The position numbers and the translations under genes are program-made. From Larix kaempferi (lineage: Eukaryota > Streptophyta > Pinopsida > Pinales > Pinaceae): 64,000 nt of DNA. Positions within the stretch are counted from its first letter, which is position 1. Each line of letters begins with the position of its first letter. Under the pieces are notes generated by a model that made no database searches, was not told the origin of the DNA, and was given only the letters and a program-made list of their open reading frames with translations. The DNA is taken from the NCBI GenBank assembly GCA_027924585.1, contig BSBM01000106.1:41683501-41747500 (forward strand). Reading direction: 5' to 3'. Positions 1-11,258 of the stretch are shown piece by piece.

Positions 1-966
1 AAAATAATAAAATCAATTAAAAAAAAAAAATCTTGAATAAAAAAAAATAAAAATCTGTCAAATTAAAACCTTTGAATAAATAATTCTTTTACAAATAACC
101 TTTTTCAATATAACAAAATAAATTAAATAAAATCAATCTTTTCAATTCTTTTTCGAGATGATAAAATCAATTAAAACAAATAATTCAAAATTAATGAAAT
201 CAATTAAAATGAAATCTTGAAAAATAATTCAAAATAATAAAATGAAACAAAATGAAATAAAATATTTCTTAAATCTTATGTGAAATTTCCATTTATACAG
301 TCGATCAATTTCTTCTTCTTGTTCTTGTCTAGGTACCTCTTCGGTCGGCCCTTCTGACAATTCATTTTCTTTCTTCCAGTTCTTGTCTAGGTACCTCTTC
401 GGCGGGCCCTTCCAACAATTTCTTTTCTTTCTTCTTGTGAGGAGAACTGTGTAGCGATTGGGGAGTCGTTACCGCGATCTATCGACTACACTTCTTGGAG
501 ACTAAGGGTTGCTGAGGGATAAGGCTCTCCTTATCGCGCGCTCCTCAACTCTCGTACGCGACCAAGTCAGTATGGCCTCGCTCGTACGACACATGCTTCC
601 CCGGGCCAGCTCGCAAGTTTCTGACCCGTGCATCGATTGCTAATTCAAGGTCAACAGTCTTTCGTCATACCCCTATGTGTTCTTTTTGTTCTTACGACCC
701 CTAAAATTCCATTGTGGGTCAGTCGGTATATCGTCTTACCTACCACTGCACACACTCAAGTGCACATTAGTATCGCTACACTATATAAAATATTTACATC
801 ATTCATTCTAGTATCTCATACAGTCGAGCATACAAATTATTCATCACTTATTATTATAAGCATTTTCAAAGTAAATTCAAATGGTTCATGTTTTACTTAG
901 CCATTTCATTTCAAAACTAGTACCCTCATTAGTTTAATCAGTTAAAGTACCGAGGCAAGCATTACA
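1..966 (-). repeat. 3' LTR (partial, cut by window start)
   Basis: First 966 bases of the downstream LTR of the minus-strand LARD. It aligns end to end with 6852-7817. Both copies end at CATTACA on the plus strand, which is TGTAATG on the minus strand. Shared landmarks include the doubled 'cttgtctaggtacctcttcg' box and the CGATC-rich stretch after it. Differences are scattered single bases and a few indels in A-runs. The short frame at 628-900 lies inside the LTR and is not a gene. Confidence 0.85.
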
Positions 967-980
967 TACACCCCCTCTTA
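967..980 (-). promoter_or_regulatory. Polypurine tract of the LARD
   Basis: On the minus strand this reads TAAGAGGGGGTGTA, directly next to the TGTAATG start of the 3' LTR. A G-rich purine run in this position is the primer site for plus-strand DNA synthesis in LTR retrotransposons. It fixes the orientation of the element. Confidence 0.8.
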
Positions 981-3182
981 TTAAAACTTCATCTCAAAGT
1001 TAAGTCTCATGTGCTTCCACGGTGAGTTTTCACTTTATTTTCACATTCATTTCTTCAACATAACCACAATTGATAATAAAATTTCATTTCCTCTTTTCTA
1101 CCATCATATAAGTATACATCTCATAATTGACAACATAACTAAATCATACCTTTCATAGTGTAGCAATACCCACACTAGTCCTCTATTGGTTCATTAATTG
1201 CAACCGAACTTGAAATCGTCCATAACAAATTCCTTTCATTCAGCAAAACTATAAATATATCTTTTATGTAAATCCTTTAAGCACTAACACATTTCCACAT
1301 AAGGAATACAATCTTCAATCCCAATTTCTTCATTTTCTATGGTTACGTATAACTATCATATATTTTAAACAATATTTGAATTTCAAGATAAGAATCAACC
1401 CTTCTGAATTTTGTTCTTCAATACATACCTTATCCATTCTTAAACTAATCTTACATGCAACCTCTCTCTTCTCATAATCCAAAGTATAATTAAATGCTGG
1501 AGTGCCATTTACTTAGTATAACTAAAAGTATAATCTCATATTTTTATAAACAAAGTTATGTAAGGTTTTCTCCTCTTCCTAACTCAAGTACAGCTAAGAC
1601 TCTATAATTCAATGTAAGTTTAACTTCTCTCTGTTCAAAATCCAAATCATGATTACGAACTAGTAGTGCATACCTGCGAAGCCATCGCCTTGATTTCAGA
1701 GAATAAGCATTTACAGCCAATCGATAAAATTATTGATGCAAACCCCCTCATCAAAGTATATGAACCCTGAATGCCATTCAAACTTACATACTAGCAAATT
1801 TAGAGGAGAATAATTCTAACCTGTTCGAGAAGCTGGAAGTATCCTTGCCGAAGGACAAGTAAAAATTGCAACTTTGATTTTTCTACGTCAATCTTCATGC
1901 ATCACCAACGAACCCAAATGTAATGCTCTTCCAGAAGTGATTTTTTTTTTTTTTGGAATAATTCCACTAAGGCTACTTCAATTTGGGTTTTTAAATAAGA
2001 GACACGCATCGCTATACTTAAGTTCGTTTAGTACTGATCATATCATATAATAATAAAATCATCTACACATACAATAAAACTCTCTATACTTCATTTCAAT
2101 TCAACAACAAGATATATTTCTTCCTTACATAATTATAATTATAAATTTCTTTAACATTATCTAAATGTTACTTTCTACCTCAATAAACATCATAACTATC
2201 TTATATATAAACATGACATGGTGAAGTTCTTCGTCTCATTATTTTAATGCCTATATATAATTTCTTTAAAACTATCTAAATGTTACTTACTACCTTTATA
2301 AACATCATATATATCTTATGCATAAACATATCATGGTCAATTTCTTTATTGTAAACAATATAAAATATTGAAATTGAAATTTTCTATAAGTGTAGGTATT
2401 AAATAACCATTTTCGAATTCAATATAAGTATATGGTAACTCAAATGATAATTTCCTTCCTTCTTATATGTTATTTCAAAAGTGTTAACATATACCATTAA
2501 CTACCTTTCGGGTGACCTTCGTGGATGTATATATATTCTATATATATATAAATTATCCTTACTTAAAATATAAGCATTTTCCTTTCTTTGTAATTACAAG
2601 ATATTTTACTTAATAACATCCACTTTTCCAACAACCAGTTAACTTCCTCTAAGTCTAAACATTCTATGCATTCCGTAATATTCAACTCTAATTTATATTA
2701 AGGAATTTTTTTTAAAATAAAAAGAAAAGATAACAACTGAGTTGTTGAAATCCAATACTAAAACAAAAGTTTCATAAAAGATGCATATAATTCTTTTCTG
2801 GATTCAAGAGCTATTCATGTATGATTATATGCTAAGGAACAATTTATCATATTTCCAACTCTAGGTAGATTCAATGCATATTAATCTGCCACCTAACTTC
2901 ATTCTTGCATAACCGCAGCTAATTTTCAAAATGTCATCCCCAAGGAACTAACCGCACTTTCTAGCATTCATGCTAACTTTAATTCGACTTACATATTAAC
3001 AAAAGTATGACGAATAGTTAAACTAGCTCGGAAAGTTTTTAGAGTATAATTTTTTTTTAAAGAAAGTCTTTCATAAAAAAAGATAGGAAATAATATCAAA
3101 TTACAGTTCGCATCAAATTCCAGAATGCCAAATAGATTTTCGAAATAAATACACAACAAATTTAAAGACCCATTTACAATTC

Positions 3183-3640
3183 ATGACATGAATTCTGGAA
3201 AAGGCCATTCAAACTTTGAAATAGAATACCGATAATTAGGGATCAAGCTATAATGAGTTCTGGGAACGATTTCTCCCCTCGAAATAGAACACAGAGAAAA
3301 CAAATCGAATGACAGATGAATTCTGGAAACTCCATTCGAACTTTGAAATAGAGTACTGATAATTAGAGATCGGGCTATAAATACGATTCTGGAAGACGCC
3401 ATCTCAAGTTGTCGATAGAACTGGAAACGTAGAGAAATTGAATCAAATAATATACCACCAAATCGATAGATCTGGAAACGTCTTTTCACCGAAATAGAAC
3501 ATAGAGAATTCACATTGAGCACCTCCCCAACATGAAATTAAAAACACAGAGAAATTGAACATAGAGACTTTACATTGAACGCCATCCCAAAATGAAATTA
3601 AAAACACAGAGAAATTGAACATATAAACTTTTCATAAACT
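3183..3640. repeat. Degenerate tandem repeats inside the LARD
   Basis: Two blocks near 3183-3262 and 3308-3386 share 'gaattctggaaa' followed by 'ctttgaaatag' and 'gataattag', with a spacing of about 125 bases. From 3530 on, a unit of about 66 bases containing 'aaaaacacagagaaattgaa' occurs twice in tandem. Confidence 0.7.
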
Positions 3641-3821
3641 GAGATTTTTAAAAGCCTCATTACAATTTCTGACTCGAATGTCATTAAATTTTCAATAAAT
3701 GCACTGAGAAATTCGTTCTATAGTTTCAGAAATGCTGATGAGAAATTAATGCGTAGAAAAAAATGCAAAGGAGTAAATTCTTTTAGATTCACAAATCTGG
3801 AAACGTTAGGAATCAAGCAAT

Positions 3822-3925
3822 GGTAACTCTGCTAGCGCAGAGTCCGGGCACGAATTATGATTTCATCAGTGTATAAACAATTGTAATTGTAAAGGTAACT
3901 CTGCCAGCGCAGAGTCCCTTCCAGA
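3822..3925. repeat. Short duplication with GCGCAGAGTC core
   Basis: 'ggtaactctgctagcgcaga' near 3822 recurs near 3894 with one change ('ggtaactctgccagcgcaga'), about 72 bases apart, each followed by an AT-rich 'ttacgattt/aattatgattt' stretch. It is a local duplication in the noncoding LARD interior. Confidence 0.6.
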
Positions 3926-5730
3926 CAAGTTACGATTTAGGGCAGATCGTAATGATCTCCTGTCACAACTCGAAGCTCCATCAAGGTATAAACCGTGCAG
4001 CATTCTTCCATTAGATCTGGAATTGGAATGCTACGAAATTTGCAGTCAAATGTTAAGATCTGGATTCAAAATCAAACGCCATGATCTAGATTTGGAATGC
4101 TATGAGATTTACAGCCAAATGCTAAGATTTGGTTTCGAGTACTTCTGAGTTTTGAAAATGAAACGTCAAAATCGAAATGCTGTAAATTAACTTGCAGAGA
4201 TTTGGAAGGTAATACATATCCCACGGTAAAGCTCTGGAGGTTTGAACTCAACTCGATTTGTTTTTAAAAAAAGGCAGAATATAAATCGAAGATCAAATCT
4301 GGAAAATGCTAAAGAAATAGTTTCAACGCAATTTTAAAAGGGAAAATCGTAAACTAAAAGCCAAATCTGGAAAATGGTAAAGAAATCGTAATAGATACAC
4401 AGTAATTTTGGATATCAAAATAAAGTCATAACACAGAGTGAAGGCAGCGTTTCAGTGCATAGCCAGGGTATCACAATCGCAATGGTAAACCAAACGTTCG
4501 GTGCATGGGCAGAGTACCCATTTGATCAGCTTAATTTCAGACAACAAAAACAGAGTTCGAGATCCAATCTAGTGACAGGGGTTACACGCCGAGTTCGAAT
4601 AGAGTAAAACCGTGGTCAAACATAAATGAAATCCCCGCTATAAACTCAGAGATCAATATAATTCAGAATGACAGGGAGATAGAGAACAACGATCCAGGGT
4701 TCAATTTAGACAAGATCAATGTTATGAACTCAGCAGAGATCCAGTACCCGCCGATGCGATCTAAGGTAAGGAAGGTAGAAACTTGTAGGAAAAAGGAACA
4801 GAGTATATAAGCTGTGGTTCACGCATAGATAAATCCAACGCTGTAATCTCTTTACTCTTTAACAATAAAACTTTGTAGACAGAAAATATTTATCCGAACT
4901 GATTAATGCCGTAACCCCCTTTTTTATTTAACACTACAAAGTTGCAGACAAGAAAAGGATTCATACACCGAATTGGTCACAGGAGAAAATACTGTAATTC
5001 TTTTCTCAAATTAAAAACAGTAGCAAACACGCAGAGATTCAATCTACAGCAAATATAGACCAGGGTTGTAGATATGGAATTCTGGGAAAAACGTCCTTTG
5101 ATTTCCGAAATATTACAAAGAGATAAACTCAACGTCAAAATTATAATTCACTTCTCATTAAATGGAAGAACCATCAGTAGTCGAAAAAGATACTCAGAGA
5201 AATTTGAAGGCCAATTCACTATTGAATTCCGAAATCTAGATGGATCACGGCAGGGTTATAAATCTCATACAAGTCGATTTCTTATGATGGGATCTAGAAT
5301 CAACAATTAATTTAAAGCAGGGTTTAAAATAAATTAGAATCTCGTACGATTTCAGACAGAGCAGAACTGGAGCGTCAAAAAGATCATGACAAAGTTGAAT
5401 GGACAAAGTCACAATACCTATTCACCAAATTTGGAAACATACCGATTCCAGATCATTCTTGTACAATACAACAAAGGAAATTCTAACACAGAGTTTATAG
5501 ATTCATAGGAACCGGATTGATTCAATTTCTATTTTTATAATAAGACTAAGATATCAATCTCATAGACAGAAAACACTAATTTAAAGAAACGTTGAACCTG
5601 ATTTGATGGTCGAGTCCAAGATGGGGTGGATAGTTGGAGTAGCTGTTGATTCAACTGTCCGGATCCGATCTTCGACGAAGTTACCGGCAACCCCTGTATA
5701 ATATGAGTCTGGTGCCCTCAAGGCTCGACC

Positions 5731-5743
5731 AGCTCTAATACCA
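5731..5743 (-). promoter_or_regulatory. Primer binding site, tRNA-iMet type, slightly diverged
   Basis: On the minus strand TGGTATTAGAGCT starts two bases after the CA end of the 5' LTR. The usual plant site complementary to the 3' end of initiator tRNA-Met is TGGTATCAGAGC, so there is one C-to-T change in the core and a changed last base. Position and match support first-strand priming by tRNA-iMet. Confidence 0.8.
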
Positions 5744-5745
5744 AA

Positions 5746-7817
5746 TGTAGGAACCCCCATTTTGGGTTTCCCAAAAAGACTTCCACGGAATTTGAACATA
5801 TAAGTATAATTAATTTCAGAACTTCCAGTACGATTTTTCAAAAGAAGGTATAGAGGCCACAGATCTAGTTCTATCTATTGCGGTACATGAATGTCAATAA
5901 ATAAAACTATATAGCCAGATTTATTCGTTCCACCACAAGAGTTAGCAAAAAAAATAAACTAAATACTTCAAACCAGTTTTCGACGGTTGGTCCAGCGAAT
6001 TGATGGAGTCCTCGAAGTGGTTTCTGCACGATCCAATCCAATTTCCTAACGAAGTACCGAGTGACCCCTCGGTTGACCTCCCTACCGTATCAGGGTTATT
6101 CTTCTTCACCCCGAACCCCCGAGCAAATGGGGTCGCAAGAACACACAATGCAAGCTTTCTGGTGGGATTCCCCAATCCCCGGAAAGCTAAGCCCAACTCA
6201 CAAGAATTCACAAGATCAATTCTCAATTCCGGTGCCCATCCAGCACTAGGGAGCAAGAGATGTCTTTCTCTCCTTCTCCTCCCTCATTATATAGAAAAAG
6301 TCTGTGTGCCATGGGTTTGTCCATGCACATATTTAATTTAATTTAATAATTTATTAACAATTACTCTCAAATTACAAGTGTCTCTTCATCTCAAGTGTGC
6401 ACCTAATTCCCTAAATCAGTGGGAGTTAGGTGTAGTAGAGTTCTTCTTATGTTTTGGTTCTTATTTAGTTTATTTAATATTTTTTAGTTAGACTTAAAGT
6501 TTTATAAATTCATTTCTTTTCTAATTACTAAAATAGAATTAAAAGATTTTACTAAAATTATAATTTATTTTAAATCTCTTCTTTATAAAAAAATTTAAAA
6601 GAATAAAAGTAAGAACTAAAATATCTCTTTTCTAAAAATTCTAATCTAAATTAACTCTTTTTCAATAATGATAAAATCAATTAACTAGATTTTAATAGTA
6701 AAATTAATCAAGATTTAATTAAATTAATTAAAATAAAATAATCCAAAATAATAAAATCAATTAAAAATAGGATCTTGAATAAAATAGTTCTTTTATTAAC
6801 AAATCATTTCAAGCCCTTTTTAAAATATGAAATCAATTAAAATAAAATTTTGAATAGAATAGTTCAAAAATAATAAAATCAATTAAAAAAATAAAATCTT
6901 GAATAAAAAAAAATAAAATCCGTCAAATTAAAACCTTTGAATAAATAATTCTTTTACAAATAACATTTTTCAATATAACAAAATCAATCTTTTCAATTCT
7001 TTTTCGAGATGATAAAATCAATTAAAACAAATAATTCAAAATTAATGAAATCAATTAAAATGAAATCTTGAAAAATAATTCAAAATAATGAAATGAAACA
7101 AAATGGAATAAAATATTTCTTAAATCTTATATGAAATTTCCATTTATACAGTCGATCAATTTCTTCTTCTTGTTCTTGTCTAGGTACCTCTTCGGCGGGC
7201 CCTTCTGACAATTCATTTTCTTTCTTCCCGTTCTTGTCTAGGTACCTCTTCGACGGGCCCTTTCGACAATTTCTTTTCTTTCTTTTTGTGAGGAGAACTG
7301 TGTAGCGATCGGGGAGTCGTTACCGCGATCTATCGACCACACTTCTTTGATACTAAGGGCTGCTGAGGGATAAGGCTCTCCTTATCGTGCACCCCTCAAC
7401 TCTCTTACGCGACCAAGTCAGTATGGCCTCACCCGTACGGCACATACTTCCCCGAGCCAGCTCACAAGATTCCTACCCGTGTGTCGATTGCTAATCCAGG
7501 GTCGACAATCTGTCGCCGTACCCCTATGTGTTCTTTCTGTTCTTATGACCTCTAAAATTCCATTGTGGGTCAGTCGGTATATCGTCTTACCTCCCACTGC
7601 ACACACTCAAGCACACATTAGTAGTGCTGCACTATATAAAATATTTACATCATTCATTCTAGTATCTTAGTCAGTCAAGCATACAAATTATTCATCATTT
7701 ATCATCATAAGCATTTTCAAAGTAAATTCAAATGGTTCGTGTTTTACTTAGCCGGTTCATTTCAAAACTAGTACCCTCATTAGTCCAATCAGTTAAAGTA
7801 CCGAGGCGGGCATTACA
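5746..7817 (-). repeat. 5' LTR of the LARD (complete, 2072 bp)
   Basis: Complete LTR on the minus strand, from TGTAATGCCC (at 7817) to CCTACA (at 5746). The region is AT-rich with many 'aaaatcaattaaaa' phrases. A strong TATA-like box CTATATAA lies at 6287-6294 on the minus strand, placing transcription start near 6260 and giving U3 of about 1.55 kb. Overlapping frames on both strands at 5942-6341 and 7418-7670 are chance ORFs in the LTR. Confidence 0.85.
6287..6294 (-). promoter_or_regulatory. TATA box in the LARD 5' LTR
   Basis: CTATATAA on the minus strand, about 540 bases before the end of the LTR, followed by a purine-rich leader. This is a normal promoter place for a plant LTR, and no other TATA-like box in this LTR is as good. 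Confidence 0.5.
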
Positions 7818-7822
7818 ACAAA

Positions 7823-9251
7823 TTAAATATTAAAATGGTAAAAGGTGAATTAAGTCAATTAAATGCACAAGAGAATTTAGATTAAATCTTACCGCTAGCA
7901 TAATAATAGATGTATTAAAAGGTGTAATAGGGGTTGGAATAACTTTAGAGATGGCTTGCATTCCACAAACATAAATTAACAAAATATAATAGGGAAAATA
8001 AGATAATTCAACCTATGAAAGACAATTTCAAGCTTACCTCATGCACCATCATAGCAATGTTTTTTCCTTGCTCGTTTCTTAGAATTTCAAGTAAAGCATT
8101 TAAGATCAGTGGATTTCCCAGAGTAGAATTGGGAGCACCCATAGACATATTCTTAAATAAACACAAAATGACACAAAATGAGCAAATATTGATTAGAGAA
8201 CATATGCAAGTGATATTAGTTACATAAATCAAATTCACTAGCACATAAACAATAACATACACAATTTTCATCATGTTTCAATACATAAGAAAAACGTAAA
8301 TGATGCTCAACTTCCAAAGGTATTTTATCTTTATGGTATTGTGTTTCGCTTTCCTAGGTGTTGATTGCATAAAGTTCCTAGGTGTTGCTTGTGTAGAGCT
8401 TCTCAACATTTGAATTAAGGAATTGGGGTGTGGTCGATCCCCTACCTCCACCAAACACAAAAAATTCTTTCAAGTAAATTGTTAAAGAAGTAAAAAAATA
8501 AAATAAAATAAAATTGCAAGTTATATGTAATGACCCAATATCCGTGATAGCAGTTTTGGGATATGGGGAAAAAAAATTAACAAGCATCAACACTTCAGGG
8601 TATAAAACAGACTTTCTAGGTAACTACTATAACCAAGAGTGTATGCTTGTAATACATAAGAACGCATCCTTCTATAATATTCTATTATGTCTCATTCTTG
8701 TTTAAACACAAAGGGATCCTCTTTCTTACATTATGTACTTTAGCTTAGTAATGCGTTTATTATAAACTTGGGGTTAACCATCTGAATTAAATGTCATGAA
8801 AGGAATATTTATTATCCGCATCATATAGAGAGACAGTTATAACAATAAGCTCATTATATGAAACCATAAGGTTTGCAATATGAAGATATGTGTAATGAAG
8901 CATTCCTTCAGGCATACTTTAGGCCTTATACTAGCTTGTAATCGAATGTTTATACCATAGATTTATTAGGCACCCAGATAATATTATCTATATCAATAAT
9001 AAATATAATCTATTATAATCCAATTAATGACAGCATAAACAATATACAAATTCTTAAACCATTTCCATTATACCTACAACCATTAATGCACATCAAAATT
9101 CATATGATTTACCACTACATAATGTAATAACACAGTCACAATATGATTTCCATTATATTTTGTGTACAAAAAAAAAACACAATACTCAACCTATAAATAT
9201 TTAATTATATTGTAATGAATCCTCACAACCATATTAAAGTGAACATGATGA
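7823..9251. other. AT-rich stretch without a recognised gene
   Basis: Between the LARD and the CACTA remains. Short frames on both strands (8008-8274, 8278-8593, 8514-8705) have no recognisable domain. It may include the 3' end of the CACTA element, but I find no convincing CACTA terminal repeat here. Confidence 0.5.
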
Positions 9252-10365
9252 TCAAACAACATCATCTTCACATGAAATTTCCCGATCTGATGGCATAAAT
9301 ACACCATCATTAATGGGCCCTAAATCCACAAAAAAATTAATACCAGAGTTTTCATGGTCTTCATCACCTTCAATTACTCGTAAATGATAATCAATAAATT
9401 CATCATCTTCATGGACTTGATTCTCATGTGGTTGCTCATGTCCTTCGAGCACTTCATTGAACTCATCATGATCTTCATCTTGGTCATATTCATCATCAAC
9501 AATCATGTTTTCATCATCTTCATCTAGGTCAACCATGTCTTCAAGGGGGGTTTCTGCATCTTCAAGTAAATCATGTTCCTCTACATCTTGAACAAAAGTT
9601 ACTATTTGTCCTCTTGGATCATAATCAATAACAAATGACCAACCTGGTTGTTCTAAATTTCGAAGAAGAAATATTTGGTCACATTGATTTGGAAACACAT
9701 AAGGTTCATAAGTGGTTTCAAACGTAGATGTATTGATCATTTCAAATCCATTCAAGTGTAGAAAGATATTTTTTTCCTCGCCCACTTTGATAAGCTTGTA
9801 CCATTCAACACGAAAGATAACTTTTTTGAAAGACATAAAATCAAGCTCTATAATATCCTCCAACACTCCATAATACCGAAGTGTGCTTGTGATTGGTTGT
9901 CTACCATTTGCATGTGAACCACAATCCACCTCAAATGATGCCGAAATTCCACAATCATAAGTTTGTCGCTTGTCATCAACCTTTTTTATGCGAAAATGAT
10001 GACCATTATTCCACATTCCTTTGTAATATGTTACCTAAATTCATACGTAAATATTAAATAATTAGATTCAAGGATACAAAATTTAAAAGACAATTTAATA
10101 AATACCTAATATGATAATATATATGTATCACCTCTCCATTTTTAGATCCTTTAATGAAATTCAATTGTTGCTTTGTTACTCTATTCCTCCCCTTTGTTGC
10201 CCCATGTTCAATATTGGTCTTTAGCCAATTCCATGAGCATCTCTCTGGCCATTTTCTTTTATGGCTTGCAGGAAGTCCTCGAGCAATGTTTTGGCCATGT
10301 CTATTATATATATTGGCCCATGCCTTTTCATACTCTAATTTATTTTGTTCAGTGTACTTCTCCAT
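9252..10365 (-). pseudogene. DUF4216 domain and acidic tail of the CACTA protein
   Basis: The first piece (10365-10054) has a basic segment with 'NIARGLPASHKRKWPE'. The second (10016-9252, 254 codons) reads WNNGHHFRIKKVDDKRQTYD, then YYGVLEDIIELDF and VIFRVEWYKL, the core of DUF4216, then SFVIDYDPRG. The last 90 codons are very rich in Asp and Glu. DUF4216 follows DUF4218 in plant CACTA proteins, so order and strand agree with the upstream pieces. The two pieces are in different frames, separated by 37 bases that could be an intron remnant or a shift. The open acidic tail is unusually long for a dead copy. Confidence 0.8.
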
Positions 10366-10700
10366 CTATTCCAACCTAAAGTCAGAATTATATGCAACAT
10401 ACAAATGTAATGACTCCCACTCCTTAGCATAGACAATGAAAACTAGAATTGTTAAATGAATTAATAATTATTTAAAGCCATGTCTTATAAAATTTAAGAG
10501 AAAAATAACTAAGAATAACATTTGTATATACCTTTTATCCTCTTTGAAGTCTCTTTACCCTCTAATTTTTCTCCTTCAATTGATTGTGATTGGTTGCAAT
10601 CCCATAATCATGGTGCTTCAAGATGCAATTCAGGTAAGTACTAACTCAAATGAACCATTGTTTGGAAAAGCATGTACCCCTCAACCATCGACCCTTATGG

Positions 10701-11003
10701 TCAAGCCTTTTGCCTCACAAATTGTTTTAGAACCTTTATAAATCTGTCCACGAGCCACATTGTCCGAATATGGATAGGACCACACTGTTCAATATCTTCT
10801 ACTAGGTGTACAAGGTAGTGTTCTTGAGAATTGAAGAAGCTTGGAGGGAAGTAAATTTGAATATCACACATCAAAAGTGAAACATTCATTTTCCAATACT
10901 TCAATTCATCCCCGTGTATCTCTTTAGATGAGACCCACCTACATATATTAACATGTACATCACAATAAAGACTAATGATTTCTTCAAAACTATATGTATA
11001 CAC
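10701..11003 (-). pseudogene. DUF4218 segment of the CACTA protein
   Basis: A 100-codon frame with MCDIQIYFPPSFFNSQEHYL, then LVEDIEQCGPIHIRTMW and RFIKVLKQFVRQKA. In CACTA proteins DUF4218 follows tnp2 and has the pattern 'L-x-x-I-FPP-x-FF-...-HL...GP-...-RW-x-x-ERY...LK-x-x-VRN-x-A'. Here W and R at the key pattern positions are kept, but the upstream half of the domain is degraded. The domain's function is not established. Confidence 0.8.
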
Positions 11004-11258
11004 TAATATAAATGAATTACAATGATACGCTTCAAAGGATAAGTGTCATCGAAGAGTATGGATGAAGGATTCAAAATACCTCAAATATTTGGATAATTTG
11101 TAAATAGTTAACGTGACATCACGATCAAAAGTGCTTGGTATTGTTGCAAGCAACACATACTACATGAACAATAACAAATAGCCATGTTAAAATATGCATG
11201 AACTTCTATTGTCAGTAAGATATACAAATTTATATTATATTGCAACAAATATGATGTA

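Larger units (their letters stand above)
981..5730 (-). other. LARD interior, no coding capacity
   Basis: About 4.75 kb between PPT and PBS. Only short frames occur (3181-3522 minus, 5074-5310 plus, 5581-5841 minus). They show no family motif and two of them run over internal repeats, so I do not call genes. The DNA is built from loosely repeated phrases such as 'gaattctggaa', 'aatagaacacagagaa' and 'agatctggaa', which suggests growth by local duplication. No transposase, reverse transcriptase or host exon is visible on either strand. Confidence 0.7.
1..7817 (-). mobile_element. Non-coding LTR retrotransposon (LARD type), right part of element in window
   Basis: Seen: bases 1-966 repeat 6852-7817 as a direct copy with scattered substitutions and small indels. 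Read on the minus strand the order is LTR (7817 to 5746), a PBS-like site, about 4.75 kb of interior, a purine tract, then the second LTR running off the window start. The LTR begins TGTAATGC and ends CCTACA on the minus strand, so it has the canonical TG...CA ends. The interior has no reading frame above about 110 codons and no gag, protease, integrase or RT motif. Known: large non-autonomous elements of this build (LARDs) are moved by proteins of a coding relative. Inferred: the missing part of the second LTR is about 1.1 kb and lies left of the window. The 5 bases after 7817 (ACAAA) should recur there as the target duplication. Confidence 0.85.

Noticed and set aside
3181-3522. 113-codon minus-strand frame in the LARD interior
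   Set aside because: It runs over an internal tandem repeat, has Ser/Arg/Ile-rich composition and shows no domain; chance ORF.
5942-6341. Overlapping 104- and 113-codon frames on opposite strands
   Set aside because: Both lie inside the 5' LTR, across the promoter region; mirrored frames of this size are expected by chance in a GC-richer patch.
7479-7670. Frame resembling the one at 628-900
   Set aside because: The similarity is only because both are in the two LTR copies; there is no conserved protein signal.
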